From positions 1,604,599 through 1,668,598 of the forward strand of contig MTMA02000006.1 of the NCBI GenBank assembly GCA_002011075.2: a DNA stretch of 64,000 bases, given 5' to 3'. The notes beneath the pieces are model-generated. The model was not told where the DNA came from. It saw only the letters and a list, made by a program, of their open reading frames with translations, and ran no database searches. Position 1 is the first letter of the stretch. Each line of letters begins with the position of its first letter. Position numbers and translations under genes: made by a program. Positions 19,985 through 30,986 of the stretch are shown here, one piece after another. This stretch comes from Candidatus Scotarchaeum otlingeri (lineage in GTDB: Archaea > Thermoproteota > Nitrososphaeria > Geothermarchaeales > JDFR-13).

Positions 19985-21166
19985 TCACCTCATTATTTCT
20001 TCGATAGAGGCCAAAATTTTATCTTCACTTTCGATGAAAACTAGTATGAGTCCGCCGAGGAGGAGAATAAGCGAATATATGCCAAACAAAACATTTATCG
20101 GGATAAAATAGGAAATAATTCCTCCTGAGGTCGATCCTATAAATACACCTATATCAAACATATTGAAAAATAGCGCCATACCTACTTCCTGCTCTTTTTC
20201 TCCTAAAGCAATACCTATGTAGCTTACACTTGAAACCGCCCTCATTCCCCACCCCACTCCAGATAGTGCCAAAGCTACAAATAGAGAGTATAAGGGTAAT
20301 TTTAGGAATATAATAATGAAGGAAAAAGATGTAATTATCATGCCGGAAATTATCAGTTTCTTGATGCCGATCTTACTACTAAATTTCCCCGTAAGCGGCC
20401 GTATCATCACATTAAATAATCCTCTAACTGTAAATAAGGTACTAACAAATGCAGCGTCTAGTAAATATGTTTCTTCAACATATAATGGGAAAAATGCTCT
20501 GAAAAACCCTAGAGCCAGACTATAAGTTAATGCAGAAAGCGAAATAAGGAGAAAATTCCTATTAGAAAGAATGGCTTTAATATTTCCTCTCAATGATACT
20601 TTCTTAGGTGATTCATAATTATCGTTATTTTTATAAAACATTATTATAACTGCAAAAATTGATGTTGGGATGGCGGCTAGTATAAACAGTTCTGAGTACC
20701 CTATAAAGCTTAATAAGATAGCTGCTAATCCTGGCCCTACAACAATAGCTATTGCGATTACAGTAAGATATGTGCCCACTACTTCACCTTTTTTCCGTAT
20801 GGGTGCTAACAAAGATACTGATGCTATAGCTACGGGACCAAACGCCGCTATAGCCAAAGAATGAAGAATTCGGGCCATGTAAACTAATGAAAGTGAGTTA
20901 GCCAAGCCGTAAAATATAAGGGAAAGCGCATTGATTAATAGTGCAATTCCTAGAAATCTGAATCTTCCAATTTTAGCCACACCGGAGGTTAAAGGGACTC
21001 GGAGAAAAATGGATAGTAATGATGGTATAGCTACGATAAAGCCGACTTCTGCTGGTTGGGCGCCGAGGTCTGATACAAACAAAGGGAAAATTGGACGTAG
21101 CATGTTTATTGAAAGCCAGAAAGAAAGCGCCGCTAGAGTTATTGTGAGGAGTATCCTGTTTTTCAT
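19985..21166 (-). CDS. MFS transporter
   Basis: About 12 TM segments, MFS loop motifs. Confidence 0.85.
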   Translation of the reverse strand: MKNRILLTITLAALSFWLSINMLRPIFPLFVSDLGAQPAEVGFIVAIPSLLSIFLRVPLTSGVAKIGRFRFLGIALLINALSLIFYGLANSLSLVYMARILHSLAIAAFGPVAIASVSLLAPIRKKGEVVGTYLTVIAIAIVVGPGLAAILLSFIGYSELFILAAIPTSIFAVIIMFYKNNDNYESPKKVSLRGNIKAILSNRNFLLISLSALTYSLALGFFRAFFPLYVEETYLLDAAFVSTLFTVRGLFNVMIRPLTGKFSSKIGIKKLIISGMIITSFSFIIIFLKLPLYSLFVALALSGVGWGMRAVSSVSYIGIALGEKEQEVGMALFFNMFDIGVFIGSTSGGIISYFIPINVLFGIYSLILLLGGLILVFIESEDKILASIEEIMR

Positions 21167-21205
21167 AGCTAAACATAGATTATATACTTAAATAAAAATT
21201 ATTGT

Positions 21206-23128
21206 TTAAATACTGGTTCCTCTAAGAGAAAGAATTTTATATATGAAAGAAAGAATATCTGATGCTTCTTTAGCTAGATTCTCGGGTGATGACCCTATGT
21301 GGCCACTAATCGTCTCAACCCTTAAAAGAACTTCGTTTCCAGATTCTATTAATTTAGCTGCGAATTTAAATGCGTGAGCAGGATGTACACGATCATCACC
21401 AAGTCCAGTATATAACAATACAGGAGGATATCGTACTTTATCAGATAAGTTATGTAATGGAGAATATGCCTCTAAAATCCTTCTGTCTTCTGGGTTCTCC
21501 GGATCTCCATATTCTGGTATCCAAGCAGCTCCGATATATAACTTATGGAAACGAAGCATATCTATTACGGGATATCCAATTACAGCGCCATCCAGAAGTT
21601 CCGGTCTAAGAACCATTGTGGCTGCCACTAATAAACCTCCATTGCTCCGTCCTAAAGCAACAATCTTACAGTTATACTTACTCTTGATATCTTCTATGAC
21701 CGAAATAAAGTCTTCGAACACTTTTGGTTTATTTTTTCTCATACCAGCTTTATGCCATTGCTCGCCATATTCACTGCCACCACGTAGGTTTGCCATTACA
21801 AATGTACCACCATCTAGAACAAACCTCAGGACGAGAGGCATGTAACGCGGCGTCAAAGGAACCCTAAAACCACCGTATCCATATACAACAGCTTTATTTG
21901 GGATTACATCTTTCTTCTTAAGTATAAAGTAATGTATTTTAGTTCCATCTTTTGAGTATGTCCAAGCTTCAGATAACTCACATGCACCGCAGAGATTTTG
22001 ATATTCAGAAACCAGTGTTATATCTACATCTTTTGATATTGCATCTAATTTGAATATCCTATAGGGATATGTAAAGGATTGATATATTAGGTATGATGTT
22101 TTGTTATGCGTATTATATAGCAATATGGAACCCTTGGGTTCGAGATCTAAAGTCGAGATTGATTTATCGCCGAGATCAATTATTTTTATGAATGAAGCAG
22201 CGTCCTTTAGGTAAATAGTTATTAATTTATTATTCACTATCCATCCTGTTCTTAAAGGATTATGAGTATCTTCAGGAATAAACTCCTCTATTTTAGATCT
22301 TGAGACTTTTAATATTCTGCCTAGTCCATTCCCATCATAAACCGCTATATAATAGTATCTATTCTTATATCCTATTGGATAAGAAATTACATCCTTATCC
22401 CCATATATCGAATTCCATCGTTCAGGGTCAACTAAAGGACCTCCATAACTTTTACTCCAACTCCATCCATAACTCACTGTAACTAATGCTTTTTTATTAT
22501 CATGAGATTTGTTTAAAGATATAAAATGGGAGGAGGGTAGATTATAGCCGAAAACCATTTCCTCTGTACCATCCACGTCTCTGAGAAATATTCTTTCAGC
22601 GGGAGGTGCAACACCGTCAGGAGTTTTCTCATCTCTATAAAATCTGCCATAATAATACTTAGAATCATCTATCCATAGTACATTGCCGAAAGAGCCCTCT
22701 AACACATCTATAAAATTCTTAGAAGCGACATCCATAACAGCAAGAAAGCCTTTATCTGATCCACCTATTGAATATTGAATCGCTATAAGGTTCCCACTGG
22801 GGGATGATGAGATACTCCATGCCACAATCTCTCTATCTATATCACTTAAGTTTATTATCTTAATCTGGTCTCCTGATTTGTCAATTAATTCTATAAAGTA
22901 ACTATCGCCTCTCCATAGAATAAATAATCCTTTCTTTGAACTGGATATACTGATTGGCAACGCTATTGAATATAATTGTTTAACTAAGGGAAAAAGCTTC
23001 CTTGAATCAGATGATAAATATGAGCGGCATTTTTCATTTAGGGTTCTATACCATGATACAACTTTAGGATCAGATAGGTTCTCCATCCATGTATACAGAT
23101 CTTCCTTTATCGACATGTCTATATACAC
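21206..23128 (-). CDS. Prolyl oligopeptidase family (S9) peptidase
   Basis: YGYGGFRVPLTPRYMPL; ANLRGGSEYGEQWHKAGM; ALGRSNGGLLVAA; catalytic Asp/His GDDRVHPAHAFKFAAKL, ISGHIGS. Confidence 0.92.
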   Translation of the reverse strand: MYIDMSIKEDLYTWMENLSDPKVVSWYRTLNEKCRSYLSSDSRKLFPLVKQLYSIALPISISSSKKGLFILWRGDSYFIELIDKSGDQIKIINLSDIDREIVAWSISSSPSGNLIAIQYSIGGSDKGFLAVMDVASKNFIDVLEGSFGNVLWIDDSKYYYGRFYRDEKTPDGVAPPAERIFLRDVDGTEEMVFGYNLPSSHFISLNKSHDNKKALVTVSYGWSWSKSYGGPLVDPERWNSIYGDKDVISYPIGYKNRYYYIAVYDGNGLGRILKVSRSKIEEFIPEDTHNPLRTGWIVNNKLITIYLKDAASFIKIIDLGDKSISTLDLEPKGSILLYNTHNKTSYLIYQSFTYPYRIFKLDAISKDVDITLVSEYQNLCGACELSEAWTYSKDGTKIHYFILKKKDVIPNKAVVYGYGGFRVPLTPRYMPLVLRFVLDGGTFVMANLRGGSEYGEQWHKAGMRKNKPKVFEDFISVIEDIKSKYNCKIVALGRSNGGLLVAATMVLRPELLDGAVIGYPVIDMLRFHKLYIGAAWIPEYGDPENPEDRRILEAYSPLHNLSDKVRYPPVLLYTGLGDDRVHPAHAFKFAAKLIESGNEVLLRVETISGHIGSSPENLAKEASDILSFIYKILSLRGTSI

Positions 23129-23282
23129 CTAACTTAGTTGGCCACCCATGATAAATCTACTAAATATCTATTTAAAATTGAATATAAGTATCTATAACCT
23201 AATTAGACCGCGAAAAATCATAAACAAATGTCTTATGTCTTCTTTCAAGATTTATCTTAATAAGAAACATATTTTGTATTTA

Positions 23283-24641
23283 ATGAACATATATAATTTT
23301 TTCAATATCGTTGACCAAAATAAAGAGAGTTTGCTTCAAGAAGTTAGGTCTTTTCTAAGAATGCCAAGCATATCAGGCACCGGCGAAGGAATAGAGGAAA
23401 CCGCCAGGTTCTTGAGAGACTGGTTACACACAAAGCTAGGGGCAGATGTTCAACTATTAAGATATGGAGGGCACCCCATTGTTTATGGCTATCTCGACGA
23501 GAATGCTGAACATACACTCATTTATTATAATATGTATGATGTTCAACCCGTAGATCCTTTAGATAAATGGATAGCACAACCTTTCGAAGCAAAAATTATT
23601 GAAAACAAAATTGTTGCAAGGGGGGCTTTAAACACCAAGGGCAGTCTAATGAGTGGATTGCTAGGAATGGAATTATTTAAAAAAGAAAATGGAAGGCTTC
23701 CGATGAATATTATATTTGTCTTAGAAGGCGAGGAGGAGCTCGGAAGCCCAAGTATGCCCAGATTAGTAGAGGACAAGAAGAGTGAATTGGCCAACGCATC
23801 TGTTGCGTACTTTGCCTTTCCAACGGAAACTCTGATAAGTAAACCAAAGGTTATTTTGGGCAATAAAGGGATAATGTTTGTTGAAATAAACGTAAAGACA
23901 AGCCAATATGATGTGCATAGCAGTCTAGGACGAGGACTTTATAATCCGGCTGTAATACTATCCAAAATCGTTAGTAGTTTGATAGACCCGTTAAAAGGAC
24001 CCATAGTTGACTGGCTTGAAGAAGATGTCATAACACCTACAAGTAAAGACCTTCAATATCTAGATGAAATAAAGGAGGCTTCACCAATTGAAGTAGTCAA
24101 GGAATTATATGGTATAAAGGAGACTAGATTATCGGACGAGGAACTATACATCGAGGTTTACTTCAAACCAAATATTAATGTAGATGGTTTTACGTCAGGA
24201 TATACCGGGCCAGGACCCAAAACCATCGTTCCGGGAGAAGGCAAGCTTCGATTAGATTTCAGACTAGTACCTAATATGGATGGGAAAAAGATATATGATA
24301 ATTTTATAAATCATTTAAAAAAGCTTGGTGTATCCAGATACATCGATGTAAAGCTACATGACTTATATCCCTGGAGTAAAACTGATCCAGATAGTATAGT
24401 TGCAAATTCAGCTAGAAAAGCATATTCTATGATAGGTATGAAACCTTATACTATTCCTATGCTTCCGGGCTCAGCGCCTATGTACTTATTTACACATGTA
24501 TTGAATGTTCATGCTGTTGCGGCGGGTCCAGGTCATGGAGGAAGGGCACATGCGCCTAATGAATATATAACTATTGAAACTGTGCCAGGAATTGCCAAAT
24601 ATACAATGGCCTTCATCAGCATATGTAGTGAAGCATTGTAG
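23283..24641 (+). CDS. M20-family dipeptidase/carboxypeptidase
   Basis: YNMYDVQPVDPLDKWIAQPFEAKI; EGEEELGSPSMP; AAGPGHGGRAHAPNEYI. Start inside ORF 23148..24641 chosen at MNIYNFF. Confidence 0.9.
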   Translation: MNIYNFFNIVDQNKESLLQEVRSFLRMPSISGTGEGIEETARFLRDWLHTKLGADVQLLRYGGHPIVYGYLDENAEHTLIYYNMYDVQPVDPLDKWIAQPFEAKIIENKIVARGALNTKGSLMSGLLGMELFKKENGRLPMNIIFVLEGEEELGSPSMPRLVEDKKSELANASVAYFAFPTETLISKPKVILGNKGIMFVEINVKTSQYDVHSSLGRGLYNPAVILSKIVSSLIDPLKGPIVDWLEEDVITPTSKDLQYLDEIKEASPIEVVKELYGIKETRLSDEELYIEVYFKPNINVDGFTSGYTGPGPKTIVPGEGKLRLDFRLVPNMDGKKIYDNFINHLKKLGVSRYIDVKLHDLYPWSKTDPDSIVANSARKAYSMIGMKPYTIPMLPGSAPMYLFTHVLNVHAVAAGPGHGGRAHAPNEYITIETVPGIAKYTMAFISICSEAL

Positions 24642-24688
24642 TCTTTATAAAATCGATTTTCGATAAGAAGAATTAAGGAGAAAGAGAG

Positions 24689-25099
24689 ATGAGCATATAT
24701 AGTAAGACCTATAGAGTCTCGTGGGTCGAAACGGATGCGGCGGGGGTTGTTCACTATACAAATTATTTTCGATATTGCGAAAGGTTGGAAGAGGATTTTC
24801 TTAACGATATTAATCTTGATTTTGAGGCTATAGCCTTGAAATATGGTGTATGGTTTCCTCGCGTCTCAGCTGTGGGACATTTTAAGTGGCCCCTTAGATT
24901 TAATCAAAGGTTCAGAGTCGATTTAATAGATATATCTTTAAGAGATAGGTCTATTAGATATAAATTCGAGATATGGAATCTGGATGATGAAAAGATCTCT
25001 GCTGAGTGCGAAATTGTTATTGCATGTGTAAGTATTACTCAGAGAAAATCCATTTCCATTCCTGCCGAGATAAGAGAATTATTCGCTAATCTCCGCTAG
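24689..25099 (+). CDS. Acyl-CoA thioesterase (hot-dog fold, 4HBT-like)
   Basis: YRVSWVETDAAGVVHYTNYFRYCERLEEDFL. Confidence 0.9.
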   Translation: MSIYSKTYRVSWVETDAAGVVHYTNYFRYCERLEEDFLNDINLDFEAIALKYGVWFPRVSAVGHFKWPLRFNQRFRVDLIDISLRDRSIRYKFEIWNLDDEKISAECEIVIACVSITQRKSISIPAEIRELFANLR

Positions 25100-25166
25100 G
25101 TATTACTTTATGGTTTAATTAAATGTTATATTCTACTTTACAATAATTTATCTAAGGTGATTAATT

Positions 25167-26114
25167 TTGGAAAAAGTTGTATTTGGTTGGACAGGAGAAA
25201 AAGTAAGCCAGATTGGACTTGGAACATGGCAATTCAGTGATGCGTGGGGAGTAAAGGATTATGAGACAGCTAAGGAAATTATTGAAGCTGCATATAACTT
25301 AGGTATCAATTTTATCGATACTGCAATTGTATATGGAAGAGGGTTAAGTGAGGAATTTATTGGTAAAGCTTTGAAAGAGCTTGGGATTCGTGATGATATA
25401 TTCATAGCCACAAAAATACCCGGAGAAATGTTGTCGAGAGATGATGTATTTAGGGCGGTGGATAGAAGTCTTGAAAGACTTCAAATGGATGTAATTGATT
25501 TAATGCAGGTTCATTGGCCGCCATTATGGAATAATTTCCCTACATATGAGTATATTGGAGCATTAGAGCAGCTGGTTAATATGGGTAAGATAAGGTATAT
25601 CGGACTAAGCGATTTCCCTGTTGAATTGATAGATTCTGCTCGGGCATACTTATCAACAACGGATATTGCAAGTATACAGATAAGATATAACCTTATTGAG
25701 AGAGATGCAGAAAAAGAATTAATACCATATGCATTACGTGAGGATATGGTTGTGATACCTTGGAGTCCACTAGCAAAGGGTGCACTAACAGGAAAGTATA
25801 CTCCAGAGAATCTACCTCAATTTTCGGATGTCAGAGGTAATGATCCTATATTTAGACCTGATAACTTTATGGAAGTTTATAAGGTTGTGGAGGTTTTAAA
25901 TAAAATAGGCAGTAAATATGGTAAGACCCCTTCTCAAGTAGCTTTGAATTGGATTATCACGGCGTACCCAAATATGATACCGATACCTGGTGCTAAGAGC
26001 GTTGAGCAGGTGAAAGCTAACGCGGGAGCTGCTGGATGGAAACTGGAATACAGTGATTGGCGGGAGCTCGACGAAATAAGTAGGAAGGTATATATTAATA
26101 GGGTAATTTATTAG
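25167..26114 (+). CDS. Aldo/keto reductase
   Basis: GLGTWQFSDAWG; NFIDTAIVYGRGLSEEFIGKAL; IRYIGLSDFPVE; PIPGAKSVEQV. Confidence 0.95.
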   Translation: MEKVVFGWTGEKVSQIGLGTWQFSDAWGVKDYETAKEIIEAAYNLGINFIDTAIVYGRGLSEEFIGKALKELGIRDDIFIATKIPGEMLSRDDVFRAVDRSLERLQMDVIDLMQVHWPPLWNNFPTYEYIGALEQLVNMGKIRYIGLSDFPVELIDSARAYLSTTDIASIQIRYNLIERDAEKELIPYALREDMVVIPWSPLAKGALTGKYTPENLPQFSDVRGNDPIFRPDNFMEVYKVVEVLNKIGSKYGKTPSQVALNWIITAYPNMIPIPGAKSVEQVKANAGAAGWKLEYSDWRELDEISRKVYINRVIY

Positions 26115-26137
26115 TTGTATTTTTTACTTTTTCTTTA

Positions 26138-27442
26138 TTATACAAATCCGCCTTTAACCATCTTTTCCAAGTCTAACAACTTATTAATTTCATCGTCTTT
26201 ATAGCCTATTTCTCTTAGCGCATCTCGGATAGAAAGTCCTGTAACAATCTTGTTGGCTAACTCGGTTGCCTTTTCATAACCTATTATTGGAGATATTACT
26301 GTTATTAATGCGAGACTTTTATTGGCAAGTTCTAAGCATCTTTCCTTGTCTGCTCTAATTTTGCCTATTACATTAACAGCTAGTTTAGTCATTGCTTCTG
26401 ATAATAAGGTTATTTGTGCTATAATATTATAGCCTATTAATGGTATTCCCATACTTAATTCAAACTCACCCAGCATTCCGGCCATCTGATTTGCATGGTC
26501 TAACCCGACTATTTGACTTGAAGCCAGTAATGCGGCTTCTGCTGTCACAGGGTTGGTTTTACCTGGCAGCATACTGCTTCCAGGTATATCATGAGGGATC
26601 TCTATTTCTCCTAAACCTGTATATGGTCCTGAGAACATCAGTCTAATGTCTTGGCATAACCGATATAGGTTTAAAGCCGCATTTCTGAGGTGACCGCTAA
26701 GCATCAATAAATCGTCCAATAGTCTCATTGCTCTGAATCTATTGGAAGCAGGTTTTATTGGCAACTTGGATATGGCGGCAAGTATAGTGATAGCCCTAGC
26801 TGGATATTCTGGGTGGGTATTGAAACCGGTTCCGACTGCTGTGCCTCCTAAAGGAACCTCAGAAATATATTCCAAAGTGTTTTTGATATAAAAAAAGCTG
26901 TTATTGAAAGCGTTTATATATGCCTCAAATTCTTGTCCCATTGTAATAGGTAATGCATCTCTTAAATGAGTCCTACCAGGTTTAATTATATCATTAGTTT
27001 TCTTGGATAGATCTTTAAGTTTATCGATAAATATCGAATAAGCAGGCAACAATTTATCATTTACTTCCTTAATTGTAGCCATCCGTATTGCGGTAGGCAC
27101 GGTGTCGTTGGAAGACTGACCAAGGTTTACATGGTCATTTGGATGTATTCTTAAATCATCTTTTGAAGCGATTTCAGCTATCAACTCGTTTATAGCCATG
27201 TTTAGTCCTGTGCCACTACCAGTTTGAAATACATCTACCTTTATTTTATCATCGTATTTTCCTTCTGCAATCTCTAATGATGCCTTCATTATAGCGTCTG
27301 CATGTTTTTCATCGATTAGCTTAAGAAATAAATTTGTTTTTGCAGCTGCATATTTGATAAGACCCATCGCCCAGATTATGCTTCTAGGGAAATAAGTTCC
27401 AGTTTGAAGGAAAAAGTTATGGGCTTTCTTAATATAACTCAT
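26138..27442 (-). CDS. fumC: Class II fumarase / aspartase family lyase
   Basis: DVFQTGSGTGLNMAINE; HPNDHVNLGQSSNDTVPTAIRM; GRTHLRDALPITMGQE; GSSMLPGKTNPVTAE. N-terminus short relative to the family. Confidence 0.9.
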   Translation of the reverse strand: MSYIKKAHNFFLQTGTYFPRSIIWAMGLIKYAAAKTNLFLKLIDEKHADAIMKASLEIAEGKYDDKIKVDVFQTGSGTGLNMAINELIAEIASKDDLRIHPNDHVNLGQSSNDTVPTAIRMATIKEVNDKLLPAYSIFIDKLKDLSKKTNDIIKPGRTHLRDALPITMGQEFEAYINAFNNSFFYIKNTLEYISEVPLGGTAVGTGFNTHPEYPARAITILAAISKLPIKPASNRFRAMRLLDDLLMLSGHLRNAALNLYRLCQDIRLMFSGPYTGLGEIEIPHDIPGSSMLPGKTNPVTAEAALLASSQIVGLDHANQMAGMLGEFELSMGIPLIGYNIIAQITLLSEAMTKLAVNVIGKIRADKERCLELANKSLALITVISPIIGYEKATELANKIVTGLSIRDALREIGYKDDEINKLLDLEKMVKGGFV

Positions 27443-27503
27443 ATGTTTACACCTATTATTCTAATTCTATAATCAAAGAAATACTTTATCTTTAATCGGT
27501 TAT

Positions 27504-28142
27504 TTATTTAGATAATAATCCTTTTACTATGTTAAATCGAGGAACTCTAGCGATGTATCTCTTGTATTCTTCTCCAAATTTCTTTATCAACATCCTCTCT
27601 TCCTTTATTGCTTGTTTATAATATAGATATAGCAAGATAGGGAACATAATCAGCGTCGGTATTGTAGGCCATTGTATTATAAATGCAACTATAATTATAA
27701 TTATACCTAGATATTGAGGATGTCGAACCACAGAATATAGCCCGTTTACAGCTAATGTATCTTTATATCTATATATATGTATCCATCCACCAATTAATAA
27801 GAAAAGTCCTATTATTATCAAAATAATACTGACAATCATAACTAGTAAAACTCCCAACTCAAGCTCTAGAACACCATATATGTCAAGAAAAGTTGCTAGC
27901 AAATGTCCTGTTAAACCAGAAGGGATAATGTCTAAATGGAAAAATGATGATAAAATATATATAGTGAATGGGATTCCGAACATCTCAGTAAATAACGAGA
28001 TGATGAAGGCCTCTGTAAGTCCATATGAACGCCAGTCTAACTTTTTTGGTTTCGCCAAAAAAACCGTAAAAATAAAAGAGGCTACCAATATGGAGGCTAA
28101 AACAATTTCCCAGTTTCCATACCAATCAGAGTTATGTACCAT
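27504..28142 (-). CDS. Isoprenylcysteine carboxyl methyltransferase-like (PEMT/ICMT) membrane protein
   Basis: NGLYSVVRHPQYLGIIII; KEERMLIKKFGEEYKRYIARVPRF. Confidence 0.88.
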   Translation of the reverse strand: MVHNSDWYGNWEIVLASILVASFIFTVFLAKPKKLDWRSYGLTEAFIISLFTEMFGIPFTIYILSSFFHLDIIPSGLTGHLLATFLDIYGVLELELGVLLVMIVSIILIIIGLFLLIGGWIHIYRYKDTLAVNGLYSVVRHPQYLGIIIIIVAFIIQWPTIPTLIMFPILLYLYYKQAIKEERMLIKKFGEEYKRYIARVPRFNIVKGLLSK

Positions 28143-28234
28143 TTTAATTCACTTATTATTTTTCTATTTACAAGAGAGATTTAAATATACTTCTCTTTCC
28201 ATAATGAAAAAGATTTGATTAGGTGGTTGTTCTA

Positions 28235-29917
28235 TTAATAGGCAGTCATCTTAAGACTGGCTTCCAAATTTAGTGGCGGCATATCGTCTTTGTGAATAAT
28301 TAGGTCTAAGACAAATGCATTATCACTATTAAGCATTTCATCAACAGCAGACCTAATATCTGAATCTCTATTTATCATCAGGCCCTCTGCTCCAAATTCG
28401 TGTGCAAGCCTATCAAATCGTGGATTGGTTAATAATGTGCCTAAGTATCGACCCATTTTTTGTATTTTCTGTCTATAGTATAATACTCTATAGCTATAGT
28501 CATTGACAACAATAATCTTTATTGGAATATGTTCGCGAATAGCGGTCTCTAGATCTTGTATAGTCATCATAAACTCTCCGTCACCTACAACGCATATTAC
28601 CTCTTTCTCAGGATACACTATTTTTGCTGCTAGTGCAGCGGGTAACGCAAATCCCATAGCACCGAGGTTTGTTGCTGCCATAAACGATTTAGGTTGCCTA
28701 ATTTTCAGAAAACTATATGTATAAACTATGTGCATACCCTGGCCCGCCACAATAATAGTATCATCTTCAATCTTTGCATTCAATATGTCAAAGAATTTAG
28801 AAGGATTTACATGATTTTCATATTTTCGATTTAAGGCATCCTCTATTATGCTGTTCCACTCGTTTTTCCAAGCCATTATTTGTTGAAGCCAATCGCTATA
28901 TTCTTTTGTAATATTTTCTTTTTTGACCTCTTCTACCAGCATCTTGAGAAATAAATTGGCATCTGTATAGTACCATTCTGAATATGGAATGGGCCTCTCT
29001 TCGGTTAGGCTATCTAGGTTAACGATTATTATATCGCCTTTTGGCATTATAGCATATGAATAGGTTGTTATATCAGATAAGCCACAGCCCAAAGCTAATA
29101 GAAAATCTGCGTTTTCAAAAGCTCTGTCCGCATATATACTCCCCCCTCCAAATCCCACTCTTCCAAGATTAAGAGGATTAGTTTCTGGAAAACTACCTCG
29201 TCCATTAGCTGTTTCTGCTATAGGGATCTTTAGATATCTATGAAGTTTTTCTATATGTATTGGTGTTTTATAGTTGTTCACTCCGCCTCCTAATAGCAGT
29301 AAGGGTTGCTGCGCTTGCTTTAAGTATTCAATGGTTTTTCTTATGTCTTCTGGGTTGGGTGGTGGAGGCTTATTTGGATTTACTTTGCAGATAGAGTGAT
29401 CATAATCTGTATTAGATAGCCATATATCTTCAGTTATTTCGATAAATACTGGGCCATATGGTGGAGATAATGCAGTGTTATATGCCTCTACGATATTTTC
29501 TTGTGCAATATTTGGATCGTCTATTCTATACTGTGCTTTTGTAATAGGGGCAATCATCTCAAGTTGTTTAACCTCTAACCAAGAATCTAGTTGTGATAAT
29601 CGTCTTCGGACAGCTCCTGATAGAAGGATGAGGGGTGACGAATCTTTGTATGCATTTGCTACACTTATTAGAGAATTTAGGAAACCAGGACCCGCGTGAA
29701 CCGCAGCAATGCCAGGGGTATCTGTTAGTCTTCCCTCTGCGTCAGCCATACTTACTGCTACTTGCTCGTGACGGGTTGTAATATACCGTATCTGTTCTCG
29801 GTAGTCATATAGGGCGTCGATAAAGTCTAATATGGAGGTACCTATAATCCCGTATACCCTTTTGGTACCTAGTTCGACAAGGCACTTAACCATACATTCA
29901 GCAACAGATATAGCCAT
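28235..29917 (-). CDS. Thiamine pyrophosphate-dependent enzyme (acetolactate synthase/benzoylformate decarboxylase-like)
   Basis: RHEQVAVSMADAEGRLTDTPGIAAVHAGPGFLN; GDGEFMMTIQDLETAIREHIPIKIIVVND (TPP motif). Confidence 0.9.
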   Translation of the reverse strand: MAISVAECMVKCLVELGTKRVYGIIGTSILDFIDALYDYREQIRYITTRHEQVAVSMADAEGRLTDTPGIAAVHAGPGFLNSLISVANAYKDSSPLILLSGAVRRRLSQLDSWLEVKQLEMIAPITKAQYRIDDPNIAQENIVEAYNTALSPPYGPVFIEITEDIWLSNTDYDHSICKVNPNKPPPPNPEDIRKTIEYLKQAQQPLLLLGGGVNNYKTPIHIEKLHRYLKIPIAETANGRGSFPETNPLNLGRVGFGGGSIYADRAFENADFLLALGCGLSDITTYSYAIMPKGDIIIVNLDSLTEERPIPYSEWYYTDANLFLKMLVEEVKKENITKEYSDWLQQIMAWKNEWNSIIEDALNRKYENHVNPSKFFDILNAKIEDDTIIVAGQGMHIVYTYSFLKIRQPKSFMAATNLGAMGFALPAALAAKIVYPEKEVICVVGDGEFMMTIQDLETAIREHIPIKIIVVNDYSYRVLYYRQKIQKMGRYLGTLLTNPRFDRLAHEFGAEGLMINRDSDIRSAVDEMLNSDNAFVLDLIIHKDDMPPLNLEASLKMTAY

Positions 29918-30948
29918 TACTTGTTCACCACATATAAGGGCTCTTCGCCTTTTAATACACGAATTACATTACGAATGGATATGTCTATGATGCTCTGCCT
30001 TGCCTCATTCGAAGCTCCCGCAATATGTGGCGTTGCGATGATGTTTTCTCCTTTTAGTTGCAATAGTGGATGGTCTTTAGGAGGAGGTTCAATTGAATAT
30101 ACATCGACGCCTACACCAAATATCCATCTATTTTTAAGAGCCTTAGCCAATGCACGTTCATCTATTATTTCACCTCTAGATGTGTTTATTATTATAGCGG
30201 TACTTTTCATTCTTCTAAGCTCTTTCTCTCCTATCATGTGTTTAGTGTCAGGGGTTAATGGAACATGTATACTAATAACATCTGCCTCTGCTATTAACCT
30301 GTTTATAGGTCTATATTCCGCTTCCAACTCTTTTTCCTTTTCTTCCGGTAATCTCACAATATCGTAATAATATATTTTTACACCAAACGACCTAATCCTC
30401 TTTGCTACCTCTCTTCCTATTCTCCCCATCCCTACTATGCCCCATGTTTTATTTCTTAATTCGAAGATTCCCAAGTTAAAGAATTCTTGTTGTGCCCATA
30501 TTCCATCCATAGTTTTTTGATGTGCCTGAGTCAGTCTCTTTAATAAAGATAATGCTAATGCGATTGTATGCTCAGCTACCGAGATGCTGTTGGCACCGCC
30601 AATGTTTGAGACAGGTATATTGGCTTCTTTAGCTGCCTCTATATCGATATGATCATATCCTGTGCTTGGTTGCTGTATAAGTTTGACCTTTTTCATATAT
30701 TTAATCATTTCCTTGTTTATAGGTCTTTCAAATGTGAAGTCTCCGATTATTATATCCGCCTCTTCCAAAGCTTTGTATAACATTTCCTTATTAGATAGGT
30801 CAGTTATAACCTTAAATTCTAGTTCAGCGTCTAACTGCATTTCTGCCTTATAAGGTAGAAATAGTGCATTTAGAATCTCCGCTGGATACGGGGAGAAACT
30901 TATAATTTTATAGACTTGCTTGCCGTTCATATGCCTCACAAAAATCAA
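29917..30948 (-). CDS. D-isomer-specific 2-hydroxyacid dehydrogenase
   Basis: GIVGMGRIGREVAKRIRSFG; INTSRGEIIDERAL; ATPHIAGASNEAR. Confidence 0.92.
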   Translation of the reverse strand: MIFVRHMNGKQVYKIISFSPYPAEILNALFLPYKAEMQLDAELEFKVITDLSNKEMLYKALEEADIIIGDFTFERPINKEMIKYMKKVKLIQQPSTGYDHIDIEAAKEANIPVSNIGGANSISVAEHTIALALSLLKRLTQAHQKTMDGIWAQQEFFNLGIFELRNKTWGIVGMGRIGREVAKRIRSFGVKIYYYDIVRLPEEKEKELEAEYRPINRLIAEADVISIHVPLTPDTKHMIGEKELRRMKSTAIIINTSRGEIIDERALAKALKNRWIFGVGVDVYSIEPPPKDHPLLQLKGENIIATPHIAGASNEARQSIIDISIRNVIRVLKGEEPLYVVNK

Positions 30949-30986
30949 AATACATGGCTAAAGAATTATATGTTAAAATTTAAAGA

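Noticed and set aside
29921-30367. 148-aa plus-strand ORF
   Set aside because: Entirely antisense to the 2-hydroxyacid dehydrogenase; no motif.
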